Shown here piece by piece: positions 19,302 through 27,719 of a stretch of 64,000 bases of DNA. Location: contig CBFDCR010000008.1 of the NCBI GenBank assembly GCA_965603365.1, forward strand, positions 1 through 64,000, in the 5' to 3' direction. Within the stretch, counting starts at the first letter, position 1; every line of letters starts with the position of its first letter. Below the pieces are notes generated by a model. It had not been told where the DNA came from, did not search any database, and was given only the letters and a program-made list of their open reading frames with translations. This stretch comes from JAHELQ01 sp965603365. GTDB taxonomy: Bacteria > Acidobacteriota > Aminicenantia > UBA2199. A program made the position numbers and the translations under genes.

Positions 19302-20807
19302 TCAACGGATGCCGAAGGGGGAGGTTTGGGGGGAAGAGGGTTGACCGTGCTTTATCACCGCCTCTATGTAATCGTCCCAGGGGATACCGGTCATCCAGGT
19401 ATCGGGGCAGGAGCGGCACTCGTTCGACACGGTGAGACAGGCGTCGAAGACTCTATCCCCCAGGCTGGCAAAGGCATGATCGTCAAACTTCTCCTGGCAA
19501 CTGCAATCCCTGCCGATCAGCTTCACACAGTTGAGCCGGCCAAATCTGTCACAAAATGAGTAGGCCAGGTTACCGCCGATCACATTGGCAAAAGTCACCA
19601 GGGATTGGGCCATATCCTTACAGTTAACCGAGCCTATCCCGGGGATATTGGCCAACAATTTCGTTAAACGGAAACAGTTGACATCTACATATTGGGGAGT
19701 CCTACTATACGAACCGCCGAGACCGTGGTAAAGGTGTCGGCTGATTTTGGCGGCTGCGCCCTCAACGGTCGTCTCTTTTTCGGCCCAGCCGCAGGCCAGG
19801 TGTAACGCCTCTGCCCAGGGCGCGGTATGCCCCCCCTTTGTCCAGGGAAGTTGGGGCTCTGCCAGGACAACGTATATCCTGTTGGTTGATCTGCCGATAT
19901 ACGTGTCCGAAGTTTTCCTTTGATTTACCCCCTGGATGTACCAATCCCACGCCTGGTAGAAAGATCGTATGCTCTCCGGGGTGCGGCCGGATACCTGGAA
20001 ATAGACGGGTCCTGAATGACCGTTACGAAAAGAGACACATCTCTTCTCCAGGGAGTCTAAATTTCCGGCGCCTGTATAGGCGGTTATGGTCGCTGATTTT
20101 ACGCTATCGGCGGCCGAGAAGACGGCTTTAACCGTAATCTTTATGCTGCCGATGTAAGCGGCCGGAAAGGCCGGCTCTCCCCTCTGCCATTCCGGCACCC
20201 GCACCGCCTCGTCATAATTCAGCCTGATATCCAGGGCGTCGGCACTGTTATCAAAGGGGTGGTGGCTGAAAGAGATGCTCTCCAGCAAGACCCACAACTC
20301 CGGCACGAAAAACCCCCTATCCTCCAGGCCGTCTACTATATCCAGTCCCACGGTATAATAACCCAGGGGAGGGAAATCGACCACCACATCGTAGCCATCT
20401 TCCCGGACAGTCGGACGGCTCCATGCCAGCGTATAGCTCAGCCTCCCACAGTCGGCCCGGACCGCCACCGTCTCGTACCCGCCCGAAACATCACATAAGG
20501 GCTTACCCTCGACCCACTTGCTCTCCGGTTGGTGGTGTACGATATAGATCCTGGCCATTTTATACACCGGCATGACCTTGCCTCCATTGGGCGCTACCGC
20601 CACCCAGACCTCCTCGGCGGCGCCGAAATAATCCTTGTACACGGGGTCCGGATCGCCGATAACGATATGACCACCCCGGTGATGGGGCGGTGCCTGGCAG
20701 GCCAACGGGGCGGTATTATGCGCCTGACCGGTAACCAGGGATGCAAACAGCAAAATCAGGCCCGGCAAACCTGTGAACATGAGGGGGCGAGAGTTCGAAT
20801 CGTCCAC
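19302..20807 (-). CDS. Exported transglutaminase-like protein
   Basis: 501 aa from GTG 20807, which directly follows the rpiB stop codon; ATG at residue 10 is an alternative and neither has a clear Shine-Dalgarno. Residues about 10-30 form a signal peptide. The middle 300 residues are beta-rich and unrecognised. The C-terminal part shows a transglutaminase-like cysteine-protease order: C396 in NCKDMAQSL, H444 in DDHAFAS and D455 in VFDACL, matching the Cys-His-Asp triad of that superfamily. There are many other cysteines (CDRFGRLNC, CSC, CRSC), consistent with a disulfide-bonded periplasmic or secreted protein. The assignment is by motif only. Confidence 0.6.
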   Translation of the reverse strand: MDDSNSRPLMFTGLPGLILLFASLVTGQAHNTAPLACQAPPHHRGGHIVIGDPDPVYKDYFGAAEEVWVAVAPNGGKVMPVYKMARIYIVHHQPESKWVEGKPLCDVSGGYETVAVRADCGRLSYTLAWSRPTVREDGYDVVVDFPPLGYYTVGLDIVDGLEDRGFFVPELWVLLESISFSHHPFDNSADALDIRLNYDEAVRVPEWQRGEPAFPAAYIGSIKITVKAVFSAADSVKSATITAYTGAGNLDSLEKRCVSFRNGHSGPVYFQVSGRTPESIRSFYQAWDWYIQGVNQRKTSDTYIGRSTNRIYVVLAEPQLPWTKGGHTAPWAEALHLACGWAEKETTVEGAAAKISRHLYHGLGGSYSRTPQYVDVNCFRLTKLLANIPGIGSVNCKDMAQSLVTFANVIGGNLAYSFCDRFGRLNCVKLIGRDCSCQEKFDDHAFASLGDRVFDACLTVSNECRSCPDTWMTGIPWDDYIEAVIKHGQPSSPQTSPFGIR

Positions 20808-21287
20808 TTATTTAAAATTTTTTTGCTCCACCGCCTGATGGAGGTATTCGAGGCGCAGTTGGTGCCGGCCGCCGTCAAATTCGGTAGTCAGCCAGATGTC
20901 GACAATATTGAGGGCGGTCTGGGGATCGATCACCCGGGCCCCCATGGTCAGGACATTGGCGTTGTTGTGCCGGCGGGACATCTCGGCGGCGTACTCGTCG
21001 CGGCATAGGGCGGCCCGGACATTCTTGAATTTGTTGGCCACCATGGACATGCCGATGCCGGAGCCGCAGATGAGGATGGCCCGGGCACTCTCCGGGTCCT
21101 GCGACACCTCCTTCGCTGCCCTGGCCCCAAACTCGATGTAGTTGGCCGATTCCAGCGAATCGGTACCCATGTCGGCAATCTGTTGCTGCCGCGCCATCAG
21201 GTGCTTTTTTACCTGCTCTTTTAAATTGAAACCGGCATGATCGCAGGCCAGGTAAATTTTAACGGTTTTTGGGTCTGTTGTCTCCAT
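20808..21287 (-). CDS. rpiB: Ribose-5-phosphate isomerase B
   Basis: 159 aa, typical length. It interconverts ribulose-5-phosphate and ribose-5-phosphate in the pentose phosphate pathway. Family motifs are all present: LACDHAGF at the N terminus, DMGTDSLESANYIEFG, the catalytic-cysteine strand ILICGSGIGMSMVANK, and SRRHNNANVLTMGARVI. It lies between a LiaF-like gene (24 nt upstream) and the exported transglutaminase-like gene (no spacing), all on the minus strand, probably one transcript. AAGGAATAGA precedes the ATG. Confidence 0.93.
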   Translation of the reverse strand: METTDPKTVKIYLACDHAGFNLKEQVKKHLMARQQQIADMGTDSLESANYIEFGARAAKEVSQDPESARAILICGSGIGMSMVANKFKNVRAALCRDEYAAEMSRRHNNANVLTMGARVIDPQTALNIVDIWLTTEFDGGRHQLRLEYLHQAVEQKNFK

Positions 21288-21311
21288 TTTTTATATCTAT
21301 TCCTTTTGATT

Positions 21312-21995
21312 TTAGTTCTTGATTTTGATGTCCCCGAAGATCACATTGACCCTGACAACCAACCGTTTACCCTCGCTCTTCTGCTCGTTCTCGGTATTGT
21401 TCTCGAAGTCTCCCAGGATTTTAGTGGAGCGGATATCCAAGGGCCAGGTTTTGGGAACCAGGACGGTGATGTCGCCGAAGACAGAGGAGATGTCCAGCAC
21501 CGCACCTTCCCCGGCCAGTTCTGCCTCCCGCAAATCGATTTTGGAGTCGCCAAAAACTCTGGAAGCCGAACCGCCTTTGAAGTTCTTGCTGTTAATCTTC
21601 CTTTTGGCACTGCCGAAAACGGCGGAGTCGCCGATCTCATCTTCGCCGCTGGCCTCGATCACCGGGCGGAAATCCCGCCTGGAGATCATGGAGAGGCCGA
21701 TCAGGATCAGGATCGCCGGTACACCGTAGCGCCAGATTTCGCCCCATATGACGATGTCGTTTGTGGCCAGCAGGAAAATGCCGCCCAAAACAATCAGGAA
21801 CCAGCCGGAAAAGTTAAAAACGCGCCGGGCGTTGACCAGATCCAGCAACCCGAAGACGATCAATATCAGGGGCCACCAGTTCTTGATATGAAAATCAATC
21901 ACATTCACACTATCCAGCACCCACAGGGCGCCGACGGCTATGAGTATAAGACCGAGAAACGTACCGCTGTGACAATGTTTCCTCCCGCAGCTCAT
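21312..21995 (-). CDS. LiaF-like membrane protein (envelope stress / DUF5668 type)
   Basis: 227 aa. Four hydrophobic helices occupy residues about 10-105 (GTFLGLILIAVGALWVLDS, WWPLILIVFGLLDL, GWFLIVLGGIFLL, YGVPAILILIGLSM). A cytoplasmic beta-rich half follows with repeated VFG-x(3-5)-[ID] motifs (AVFGSAKRKI, RVFGDSKIDL, SVFGDITVLVP, VIFGDIKIK), the pattern of the LiaF/cell-wall-active antibiotic response domain. An AGGAGG site precedes the ATG. It is the first gene of a minus-strand trio and is divergent from the operon at 22257. LiaF in Firmicutes represses a histidine kinase; no such kinase adjoins it here. Confidence 0.8.
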   Translation of the reverse strand: MSCGRKHCHSGTFLGLILIAVGALWVLDSVNVIDFHIKNWWPLILIVFGLLDLVNARRVFNFSGWFLIVLGGIFLLATNDIVIWGEIWRYGVPAILILIGLSMISRRDFRPVIEASGEDEIGDSAVFGSAKRKINSKNFKGGSASRVFGDSKIDLREAELAGEGAVLDISSVFGDITVLVPKTWPLDIRSTKILGDFENNTENEQKSEGKRLVVRVNVIFGDIKIKN

Positions 21996-22120
21996 GTTGC
22001 CTCCTTATTATGGATAAAATTCGACGTTTATTAGCATAATCTCTATATATAACCTTGATGGGACATAAAGTCAATGAAGATACAAAGATACTGAAATTAT
22101 CGGTCTCAATCTGACCGGCC

Positions 22121-22149
22121 TTGATTCCCGTACGATACGATGTTATAAT
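22121..22149 (+). promoter_or_regulatory. Sigma-70 type promoter of the YkuD/PLD/nuclease operon
   Basis: TTGATT at 22121-22126 and TATAAT at 22144-22149, separated by exactly 17 nt. Transcription would start near 22156, giving a leader of about 100 nt before ATG 22257. It lies in the 261-nt region between this operon and the divergent LiaF-like gene. Confidence 0.6.
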
Positions 22150-22160
22150 GTTACCGGCCG

Positions 22161-22196
22161 GGCGAGCTCGCCGTCAAACCAGGGCAGGTCTTGCCC
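22161..22196 (+). promoter_or_regulatory. Two stem-loop elements in the operon leader
   Basis: A perfect 12-nt palindrome (GGCGAGCTCGCC, 22161-22172) is followed by a 5-bp GC-rich hairpin (GGGCA at 22182-22186, TGCCC at 22192-22196, 5-nt loop). Both would fall in the predicted untranslated leader. They could be an operator for a dimeric repressor or RNA structure controlling expression. No known riboswitch is recognised. Confidence 0.35.
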
Positions 22197-22256
22197 CTTT
22201 GGATGATTTAACGCGTATGATCGATCAAAGGATCGACAAAAAAGGAGGTAGTAACG

Positions 22257-23267
22257 ATGTCAGAGTTGATATTTAGCCGCGATGACGGAACGATTTACTT
22301 GTTGGATGGGGACGGAGAACTGGTAGACTCGTGGGACGCCGGCAACAACACCACCAATCCTGAAGGAGATCCCTACACAGAGGACACTCACGGCCCTGCC
22401 CCCAATGGGGAATGGAATATCGATTGGGGGGTTCAGGAGAGGAGCGGCGATGCCTATGGCGGTAACAATGAAGAGTTTATTCCCATCGGGAACTATGGAG
22501 AAGACGGATGCAATCCTTCGGATGCGGCTGCCGAAAGGGGAGTCGGCATCCACGGTGGGCGGGAAGGGCCCCAATCAGAGACCTGGGGCTGCATCAGGAT
22601 GCACGATGAGGATATCGGAGATCTGGCGGATTGGATGAAGGAACACGCCGGCGACGACCCCGTTGACAAGATAACGATTCAGGATGAATCGGCTCTAAAA
22701 GACCTTCCCAATTTGGTTAAGTACCCCCCACCGCCCCCTCCACAGCCTCCACCGGAGGATCCGGAAAAAGGTGGCGGCGGCGGAGAAGGCAGTTTTGGAG
22801 GCGGGGGAATGGGAACAGGAGCGGGGCCGGGAGCGGGCTCAGGGCCGGGAGCCGGGTCTGGCTCAGGAGCAGGATCTGGTTCAGGGCCGGGCTCAGGTTC
22901 AGGGTCAGGAGGGGAAGTGGGATCTGGGGGCGGCGGAGGGCTCAGGAAAATCTCCTTGACGCCCGAGAGTATAAAGAAAATCGATGCCGACAAATTCGCA
23001 AAGTATCTCGACAAGATGATGGACAAACTGTATTTCATACAGAATGGCGATGAGGTGATGAAAGAGACATACGAGCCCATCATTCCCACCTGCCTCTCAT
23101 CCCCGGGAAAGCTCAAATTTGCGCTGGAGGCAATCGACTATTTGAAAGAGTGGGAAAAGGCCGCACTCCAGACAAAAAGCGCGGGACGCTGGGTCCGTAC
23201 GTTCGATTTTGCCGCCCAGGATTGGCGCTGGGTCTTCCGCGAGGACGGCATGTTCTATGCTTGTTGA
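22257..23267 (+). CDS. YkuD-type L,D-transpeptidase-like protein with Gly/Ser-rich linker, no signal peptide
   Basis: 336 aa. The N-terminal 150 residues contain the L,D-transpeptidase signature: H99 in GIHGGREGP, then TWGCIRM with nucleophile-like C112 and R114. A proline stretch (about 158-168) and a glycine/serine-rich linker of about 60 residues lead to a C-terminal domain of about 110 residues (LRKISLTPESIKKI, then FAAQDWRWVFRED) that I do not recognise. L,D-transpeptidases normally act on periplasmic peptidoglycan, yet no signal peptide or membrane segment is visible, so it would need another export route or be an effector. AGGAGG precedes the ATG. It heads a four-gene operon with two PLD-like proteins and a thermonuclease. 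Confidence 0.65.
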   Translation: MSELIFSRDDGTIYLLDGDGELVDSWDAGNNTTNPEGDPYTEDTHGPAPNGEWNIDWGVQERSGDAYGGNNEEFIPIGNYGEDGCNPSDAAAERGVGIHGGREGPQSETWGCIRMHDEDIGDLADWMKEHAGDDPVDKITIQDESALKDLPNLVKYPPPPPPQPPPEDPEKGGGGGEGSFGGGGMGTGAGPGAGSGPGAGSGSGAGSGSGPGSGSGSGGEVGSGGGGGLRKISLTPESIKKIDADKFAKYLDKMMDKLYFIQNGDEVMKETYEPIIPTCLSSPGKLKFALEAIDYLKEWEKAALQTKSAGRWVRTFDFAAQDWRWVFREDGMFYAC

Positions 23268-23284
23268 GCAGATAAGGAGGCGAA

Positions 23285-23794
23285 ATGGACTATCCATGTT
23301 TTCAGGCAAAAAAGACATTGAGGCTGCAAGACGAAGATTACTACTTCTTCATACTGGACAGGATACGGCATGCGTCGAAGCGTATCTTTGCCGCCATCTT
23401 CATCGTCGATCTATTCTACGACCGGTTGGGAAAGATAAAGGGGATCCTGGAAGAGATCGCCTATGCCAGGTGGAGAGGCTTAGACGTGAAAATAGTGCTG
23501 GGCCACTCCAACAAGAGTATGCTCATCGACATAGCCGACCGGCTGAGTTTCAAGTATTTCAAGGACAGGGGTATCCCGGTCAGGTTCAGTAACCCGCCGG
23601 ACGACTACAGCCTGCACAGCAAGTACGTGATCTTCGACGACGACCTGGTGGTAGTGGGCAGCCACAACTGGTCGCATTTAGACATTTTTATGAGCCGGGA
23701 GGATTCGGCGGCCGTGTATTCGAAAGACGCGGCCATTGACTTTGCCCATGAGTTCACCGAGCTGTGGAACAGCGGATTGGAGGGTTTGAAATGA
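23285..23794 (+). CDS. Phospholipase D-like (single HKD) protein
   Basis: 169 aa with one HKD motif: H111, K113 and D118 in LHSKYVIFDDD, then GSHNWS with G125, S126 and N128. The length and single motif match the bacterial Nuc/PLD nuclease group, which dimerises to form the active site, but phospholipase activity cannot be excluded. There is no signal peptide. An AAGGAGG site precedes the ATG, 17 nt after the YkuD-like gene. Its stop overlaps the next gene's start (ATGA at 23791). The two PLD-like proteins of this operon share the LVVVGSHNW core, so they may be related by duplication. Confidence 0.82.
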   Translation: MDYPCFQAKKTLRLQDEDYYFFILDRIRHASKRIFAAIFIVDLFYDRLGKIKGILEEIAYARWRGLDVKIVLGHSNKSMLIDIADRLSFKYFKDRGIPVRFSNPPDDYSLHSKYVIFDDDLVVVGSHNWSHLDIFMSREDSAAVYSKDAAIDFAHEFTELWNSGLEGLK

Positions 23795-25488
23795 GCAGCC
23801 ATACACATTTTCTCGATAGTTTTATAAAGGGATGGGACGATACGGTCGAATGGACCGATGATGAGTTAAAAGCCATCCGCGCCCTTCTGGAGAGTATCTC
23901 GCAGCACAACGGCGGGAGAATCAAACACGACGTCGACCTGGACGAACAGGTGGAGCAGACGTATATCATTTATACGATTGAAACGGCCCTGCAAAAGGTC
24001 ATGAACCTCTATGCCTCATCCATCAGGCAAGGAGAAGGCGGATACTACTACGTGCCGGTGAAGGGGGTAGAGACGGCCCTGGATTTTCTCCGGCCTGTCG
24101 AGTACATACCCCGGATCGACATCAACCGGGCCGGTGTCGAGGAACTGGCCGGCCTGCCGGGGATAGGCGCCAAAACCGCCCGGAGAATGGTTGATTACAG
24201 GGCCGAGAAGGGGCCTTTCAAGGACATTTCGGAGGTATTGGCAGTAGAAGGCATCGACCGGGCGGACTTCGACAAATTCAAATATTCGATAATCGCCGCC
24301 CCTGCTGAAGAGGGGGCACACTTTCTCTCCCCACTGCTGCTGGAATTCAAAAGAGAGCCCACTTTTGCCCATTACCTGAAGCTGATCAACGCCACCGGGG
24401 GAAGATTCGTTTTGAACGAAGAATTCGAGGAGAAGGATTTCAAGGATGCGGTGTTGACAGAGCTCAGGAAGGTGGATGATTATATCCGCAAGAACCGTTA
24501 CCCCGCCTTCGGCAAATATTGGCAAAAATTAGCCAGCGACATACGGGCCGTACACGAGCAGCACCGGTTGGTGAGAAAGCTCGAAGAACGGGCCTGTACG
24601 GACATAGGCGGCGTGGCTGTGATCGACGATACCGAGTATCTCTACTTCATCTCGAAGTTAATTGCCGCTGCCAGGCAGAGAATCCGGATCATTATGTTCT
24701 TCATGAAGTTCGAGGATGAGGAGAAATATCCCACCGAACCGATCTTTGCGGCGTTGAAGGCCGCCAAAGAGGGTGGTGTGGATATCAAGGTGATCCTTGA
24801 CCGGGATGCCGAAGGGCAGGTATTCGGCTCCCGGGTGATTAACGAGGAGGCATACAATTTCTTTAAGAAAAATGCCATCGACGTCACCTACGACTTCGAC
24901 GAGGAGCTTACCCACACCAAACTGGTGCTGGTAGACGATAAGCATCTGGTGGTGGGCAGTCATAACTGGACGGCCGGTTCTTTTTTTGCCTACGACGATA
25001 AAAGTGTCTATATCGAGTCCCCGGGGTTAGCCGCAGAAGCAGGGCGGTATTTCGACCGGTTATGGACGGAGTATACCGCGGGATCAAAAGATAAATTCAA
25101 ACGACTCAGGGATTTAGCCGGAATCGGTTTCGGCCACACCCTGAGATTAAGGGGAGAAGGCATCCATTCCAGCCGGGATCTACTGCTTATAACCAAATTG
25201 CCGGCAGACAGAAAAGCCCTGAGCGAGAAGACAGGGATCGCCCAGGCGCTGATTCTGAAGTGGGCCAATATGGCCGATTTGATGCGTATCGAAGGGATCC
25301 ATGAAGAACGGGCCTGCCTGCTGATGGAAGAGATCGGGATCGGTACTGTTTCCCAATTGGCCCAACACGATCCCGAAGGCCTGCACGCCAGGATCGGTTC
25401 AATCCCCTTTGTGCCCAAGCCGCCGCTGCAGAAGGTGAGCGGTTGGATCGAGCAGGCTAAGAATTTAGACAGCCTGCTCCAGCAATAA
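23791..25488 (+). CDS. Helix-hairpin-helix / PLD-like protein, putative nuclease
   Basis: 565 aa from ATG 23791, chosen for the 4-nt ATGA overlap and the GGAGG site; a GTG at 23764 is the longer alternative. A ComEA-type HhH pair lies at about 108-165 (RIDINRAGVEELAGLPGIGAK, EVLAVEGID). The central PLD domain (about 275-430) has one HKD motif (H375, K377, D382) and GSHNWTAGS. The C-terminal 120 residues again look helix-hairpin-helix-like (GIGFGHTLRLRGEGI, RIEGIHEERACLL, EIGIGTVSQL), resembling DUF4332. HhH modules bind DNA non-specifically, which favours a DNA-processing nuclease over a lipase. It is cytosolic by sequence. Confidence 0.78.
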   Translation: MSSHTHFLDSFIKGWDDTVEWTDDELKAIRALLESISQHNGGRIKHDVDLDEQVEQTYIIYTIETALQKVMNLYASSIRQGEGGYYYVPVKGVETALDFLRPVEYIPRIDINRAGVEELAGLPGIGAKTARRMVDYRAEKGPFKDISEVLAVEGIDRADFDKFKYSIIAAPAEEGAHFLSPLLLEFKREPTFAHYLKLINATGGRFVLNEEFEEKDFKDAVLTELRKVDDYIRKNRYPAFGKYWQKLASDIRAVHEQHRLVRKLEERACTDIGGVAVIDDTEYLYFISKLIAAARQRIRIIMFFMKFEDEEKYPTEPIFAALKAAKEGGVDIKVILDRDAEGQVFGSRVINEEAYNFFKKNAIDVTYDFDEELTHTKLVLVDDKHLVVGSHNWTAGSFFAYDDKSVYIESPGLAAEAGRYFDRLWTEYTAGSKDKFKRLRDLAGIGFGHTLRLRGEGIHSSRDLLLITKLPADRKALSEKTGIAQALILKWANMADLMRIEGIHEERACLLMEEIGIGTVSQLAQHDPEGLHARIGSIPFVPKPPLQKVSGWIEQAKNLDSLLQQ

Positions 25489-25504
25489 TGGAGGAGGTGT
25501 AATC

Positions 25505-25855
25505 GTGTATGAATACGGAGCAGTATTGGAAAGGATCGTGGATGGCGACACCCTGGACCTCATCATAGACGTGGGTTTCAAGATGACCACCAACCAACGA
25601 ATCAGGTTGGCAAACATCGACACTCCCGAGACATTCCGCGTCAGCCGAACATCCGAAGAGTATAAGAGCGGCATCGAAGCCCGGCAGTACGTGGAAAAAC
25701 GATTGGCGGATAATCAAAACAAGATGAGAATCAAGACCTACAAGAACGTCGGCAAATACGGCCGGTACCTGGGTGAGATATGGCTGGCAGACAGCGAAAT
25801 TTCCCTGAACGACGAACTTTTACAGAAAGGATTTGCCAAAAAGTTCGAGGGTTGA
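25505..25855 (+). CDS. Thermonuclease (SNase-like)
   Basis: 116 aa, a compact staphylococcal-nuclease domain with no signal peptide. The catalytic set is conserved: D15 (VDGDT), R34 and D39 (RIRLANIDTPE), E42, and R87 (GKYGRYLGEI). It should cleave DNA or RNA with calcium. The GTG start has a strong GGAGGAGGTG site 16 nt after the HhH-PLD gene. It ends 3 nt before the end of the convergent acyl-AMP ligase gene, with no room for a terminator. An intracellular SNase in an operon with PLD and HhH proteins suggests a nucleic-acid-degrading module. Confidence 0.88.
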   Translation: MYEYGAVLERIVDGDTLDLIIDVGFKMTTNQRIRLANIDTPETFRVSRTSEEYKSGIEARQYVEKRLADNQNKMRIKTYKNVGKYGRYLGEIWLADSEISLNDELLQKGFAKKFEG

Positions 25856-25858
25856 TGT

Positions 25859-27475
25859 TTAATAGTGGGGGAAGAGGATGAGGCCGTTGGCTCTGAGGCT
25901 GCCGTTCAGGTAGTGCTCTTTGAGTTGGGGGTATTTGATTTTGCCGTTGGCGGTCAGGGGAATGGCGCGGGGCTTCAGCAGGTAGACCCGGCCCGGGGGA
26001 AACCCGAAGGTCTGTTTGAACTGCCCCACCACTTCGATGGTGATATCCGTAAAGGTCTCCTCTTCTTGCAACCTGGATCGGTTCACATTCACCTCGATAA
26101 AGATATAGGCCTGCTCCCCTTCAGCCCCTCCCCGGTCGATGCCCACGGCCGCAGAGCGGCGGACAAAGGCTAAGGTGTCCACCCACTCCTCCACTTCCCG
26201 GGCGGCGATGTTGAATCCCCCCTGGATGATGATGTTTTTTTTCCGCCCCACGATATAGTAATCGCCTTCGACATCCCGGTAGCCCAGGTCACCGGTGCGG
26301 ATATATCCCCCTCCGGTAAACAGGGCTTTAGCGGCGGCGGGATTGTGGTAGTAACCCGCGGTGTTGGCCGTGCTCTTTACCCATATCTCGCCGACCTGGC
26401 CCGGTGCGGCCGCTCGATCACTGTTGTCCCCGCCGCCGATACGCATCCGGACATCCGGAAAGGGGCTGCCGACGGAGACACAGCCCCGGCGGTCCACCTT
26501 GATTTTTTTTCCCGGTTTGTGACTGCACACCCCCACGGTGGCTTCGGCCAAACCGTAGGCCGGCAGCATGACATTTTGCAGTCGGAATCGTTCTTCGAAG
26601 CGGCGGATGGTGGTGGCCCGCACCGGTTCGGCGGCATTGAGGGCCACCCGCAGGCTCGACAGGTCGTAATGTTCCGGGTCCCGTATGTAGATCAGACACA
26701 AGCGGTAGGCAAAGTCCGGGGCAGCGGTAAAGGTGGCCCGCCGCTGACCGATGGTTTGCAGCCAGGTCTTCAGGTGGTTTAAACCGGTAGGCAGCACCGT
26801 TAGGTCGATGCCCAGGTAAAAGGGAACCATGGTCATCAGGATGAGCCCCATGTCGTGGTATACCGGCAGCCAACTGACAAACACGTCTCTGCCGGTGATC
26901 TCCATACCGGTAATCATCTGCTCCAGGTTGGTGATTATATTGGCCTGGCTGATGACTACTCCCCGGGGACTGCCGGTACTGCCGGAGGTGAACTGGATCA
27001 ACGCCGTATCCCGGGGGCGAATATCCGGCAAGGAGAGCCTGCTGTCCTGCCGCCCATCGGCGCTGACGGCATCTTCCACCACAAGGACCTTGCGGCCGCT
27101 CTCTGCTGCCTGCTGCTTTAACAATTGGATTTTATCCTGGGGGAAGGTTCTGGAGATCATAATAACGGCGGCACCGCACAGATTGGCCAGCTTGATCGTG
27201 CGCTCCGGCCCCGAGCCGGGAAAAATCGGCACGGCAATCCCACCGCCCCGCTGGACCCCGTAAAAGGCATAGAAAAACTGGGGGCTGTTGGCAATGGCCA
27301 CGACGACCGGCTGTTGGTATTGCAGCCCCCCTCGGAGAAGGAAGCTGGCGCAGCGGTTGATCTGCCGCCACAGATGAGAGAAGGTGCAGGGCGGCTCGTT
27401 AAAAAAGGTAAAGGCGATTTTTTCCGGCACCCGGGCGGTCCGGCTCTCGAGTATCTGGAGTAAAGACCTCATCAA
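25859..27475 (-). CDS. Fatty acyl-AMP ligase-like adenylating enzyme
   Basis: 538 aa of the ANL superfamily. Motifs are IQFTSGSTGSPRG (P-loop), LPVYHDMGLI (the FAAL/acyl-CoA synthetase form), YGLAEATVG, TGDLGYRDVEGDYYIVGRKKN and the C-terminal catalytic lysine in TANGKIKYPQL. It resembles long-chain fatty acyl-AMP ligases that activate an acid and pass it to an acyl carrier protein rather than to CoA. The ACP gene directly upstream overlaps it by 4 nt, which supports that role. The substrate acid is unknown. It is the third gene of a minus-strand trio. Confidence 0.85.
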   Translation of the reverse strand: MMRSLLQILESRTARVPEKIAFTFFNEPPCTFSHLWRQINRCASFLLRGGLQYQQPVVVAIANSPQFFYAFYGVQRGGGIAVPIFPGSGPERTIKLANLCGAAVIMISRTFPQDKIQLLKQQAAESGRKVLVVEDAVSADGRQDSRLSLPDIRPRDTALIQFTSGSTGSPRGVVISQANIITNLEQMITGMEITGRDVFVSWLPVYHDMGLILMTMVPFYLGIDLTVLPTGLNHLKTWLQTIGQRRATFTAAPDFAYRLCLIYIRDPEHYDLSSLRVALNAAEPVRATTIRRFEERFRLQNVMLPAYGLAEATVGVCSHKPGKKIKVDRRGCVSVGSPFPDVRMRIGGGDNSDRAAAPGQVGEIWVKSTANTAGYYHNPAAAKALFTGGGYIRTGDLGYRDVEGDYYIVGRKKNIIIQGGFNIAAREVEEWVDTLAFVRRSAAVGIDRGGAEGEQAYIFIEVNVNRSRLQEEETFTDITIEVVGQFKQTFGFPPGRVYLLKPRAIPLTANGKIKYPQLKEHYLNGSLRANGLILFPHY

Positions 27476-27699
27476 ACCAATCTCTGGATAAGGTCATGGA
27501 GCTCTCGGACGGTGCGAACCTGAGAGATTTCGGCCTCCTCAAAGGATATCCGGTATTTATCTTCCGCTGCGGCGATGATATTGACCAGGTCTGCCGATTC
27601 CGCGCCCAGGTCTTCCATAAAGCGGTCCTCGGCGGCAGCCCGACGCCGCCCCAGTTGCAGGCAGACCAATGTCTGGATCTCTTCGATTGTCACGGTCAT
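27472..27699 (-). CDS. Acyl carrier protein
   Basis: 75 aa carrier protein with the phosphopantetheine site at S35 in DLGAESADLV. The usual DSL is changed to ESA here, with serine kept. The remaining helices match ACP/PCP (EDRFMEDL, AAEDKYRISFEEAEI, TVRELHDLI). GGAGG lies 8 nt before the ATG. The stop overlaps the ligase start by 4 nt and the acyltransferase ends 20 nt upstream. It probably carries the acyl or aminoacyl group activated by the ligase. Confidence 0.9.
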   Translation of the reverse strand: MTVTIEEIQTLVCLQLGRRRAAAEDRFMEDLGAESADLVNIIAAAEDKYRISFEEAEISQVRTVRELHDLIQRLV

Positions 27700-27719
27700 T
27701 ACGACGCCTCCGTTATTCG

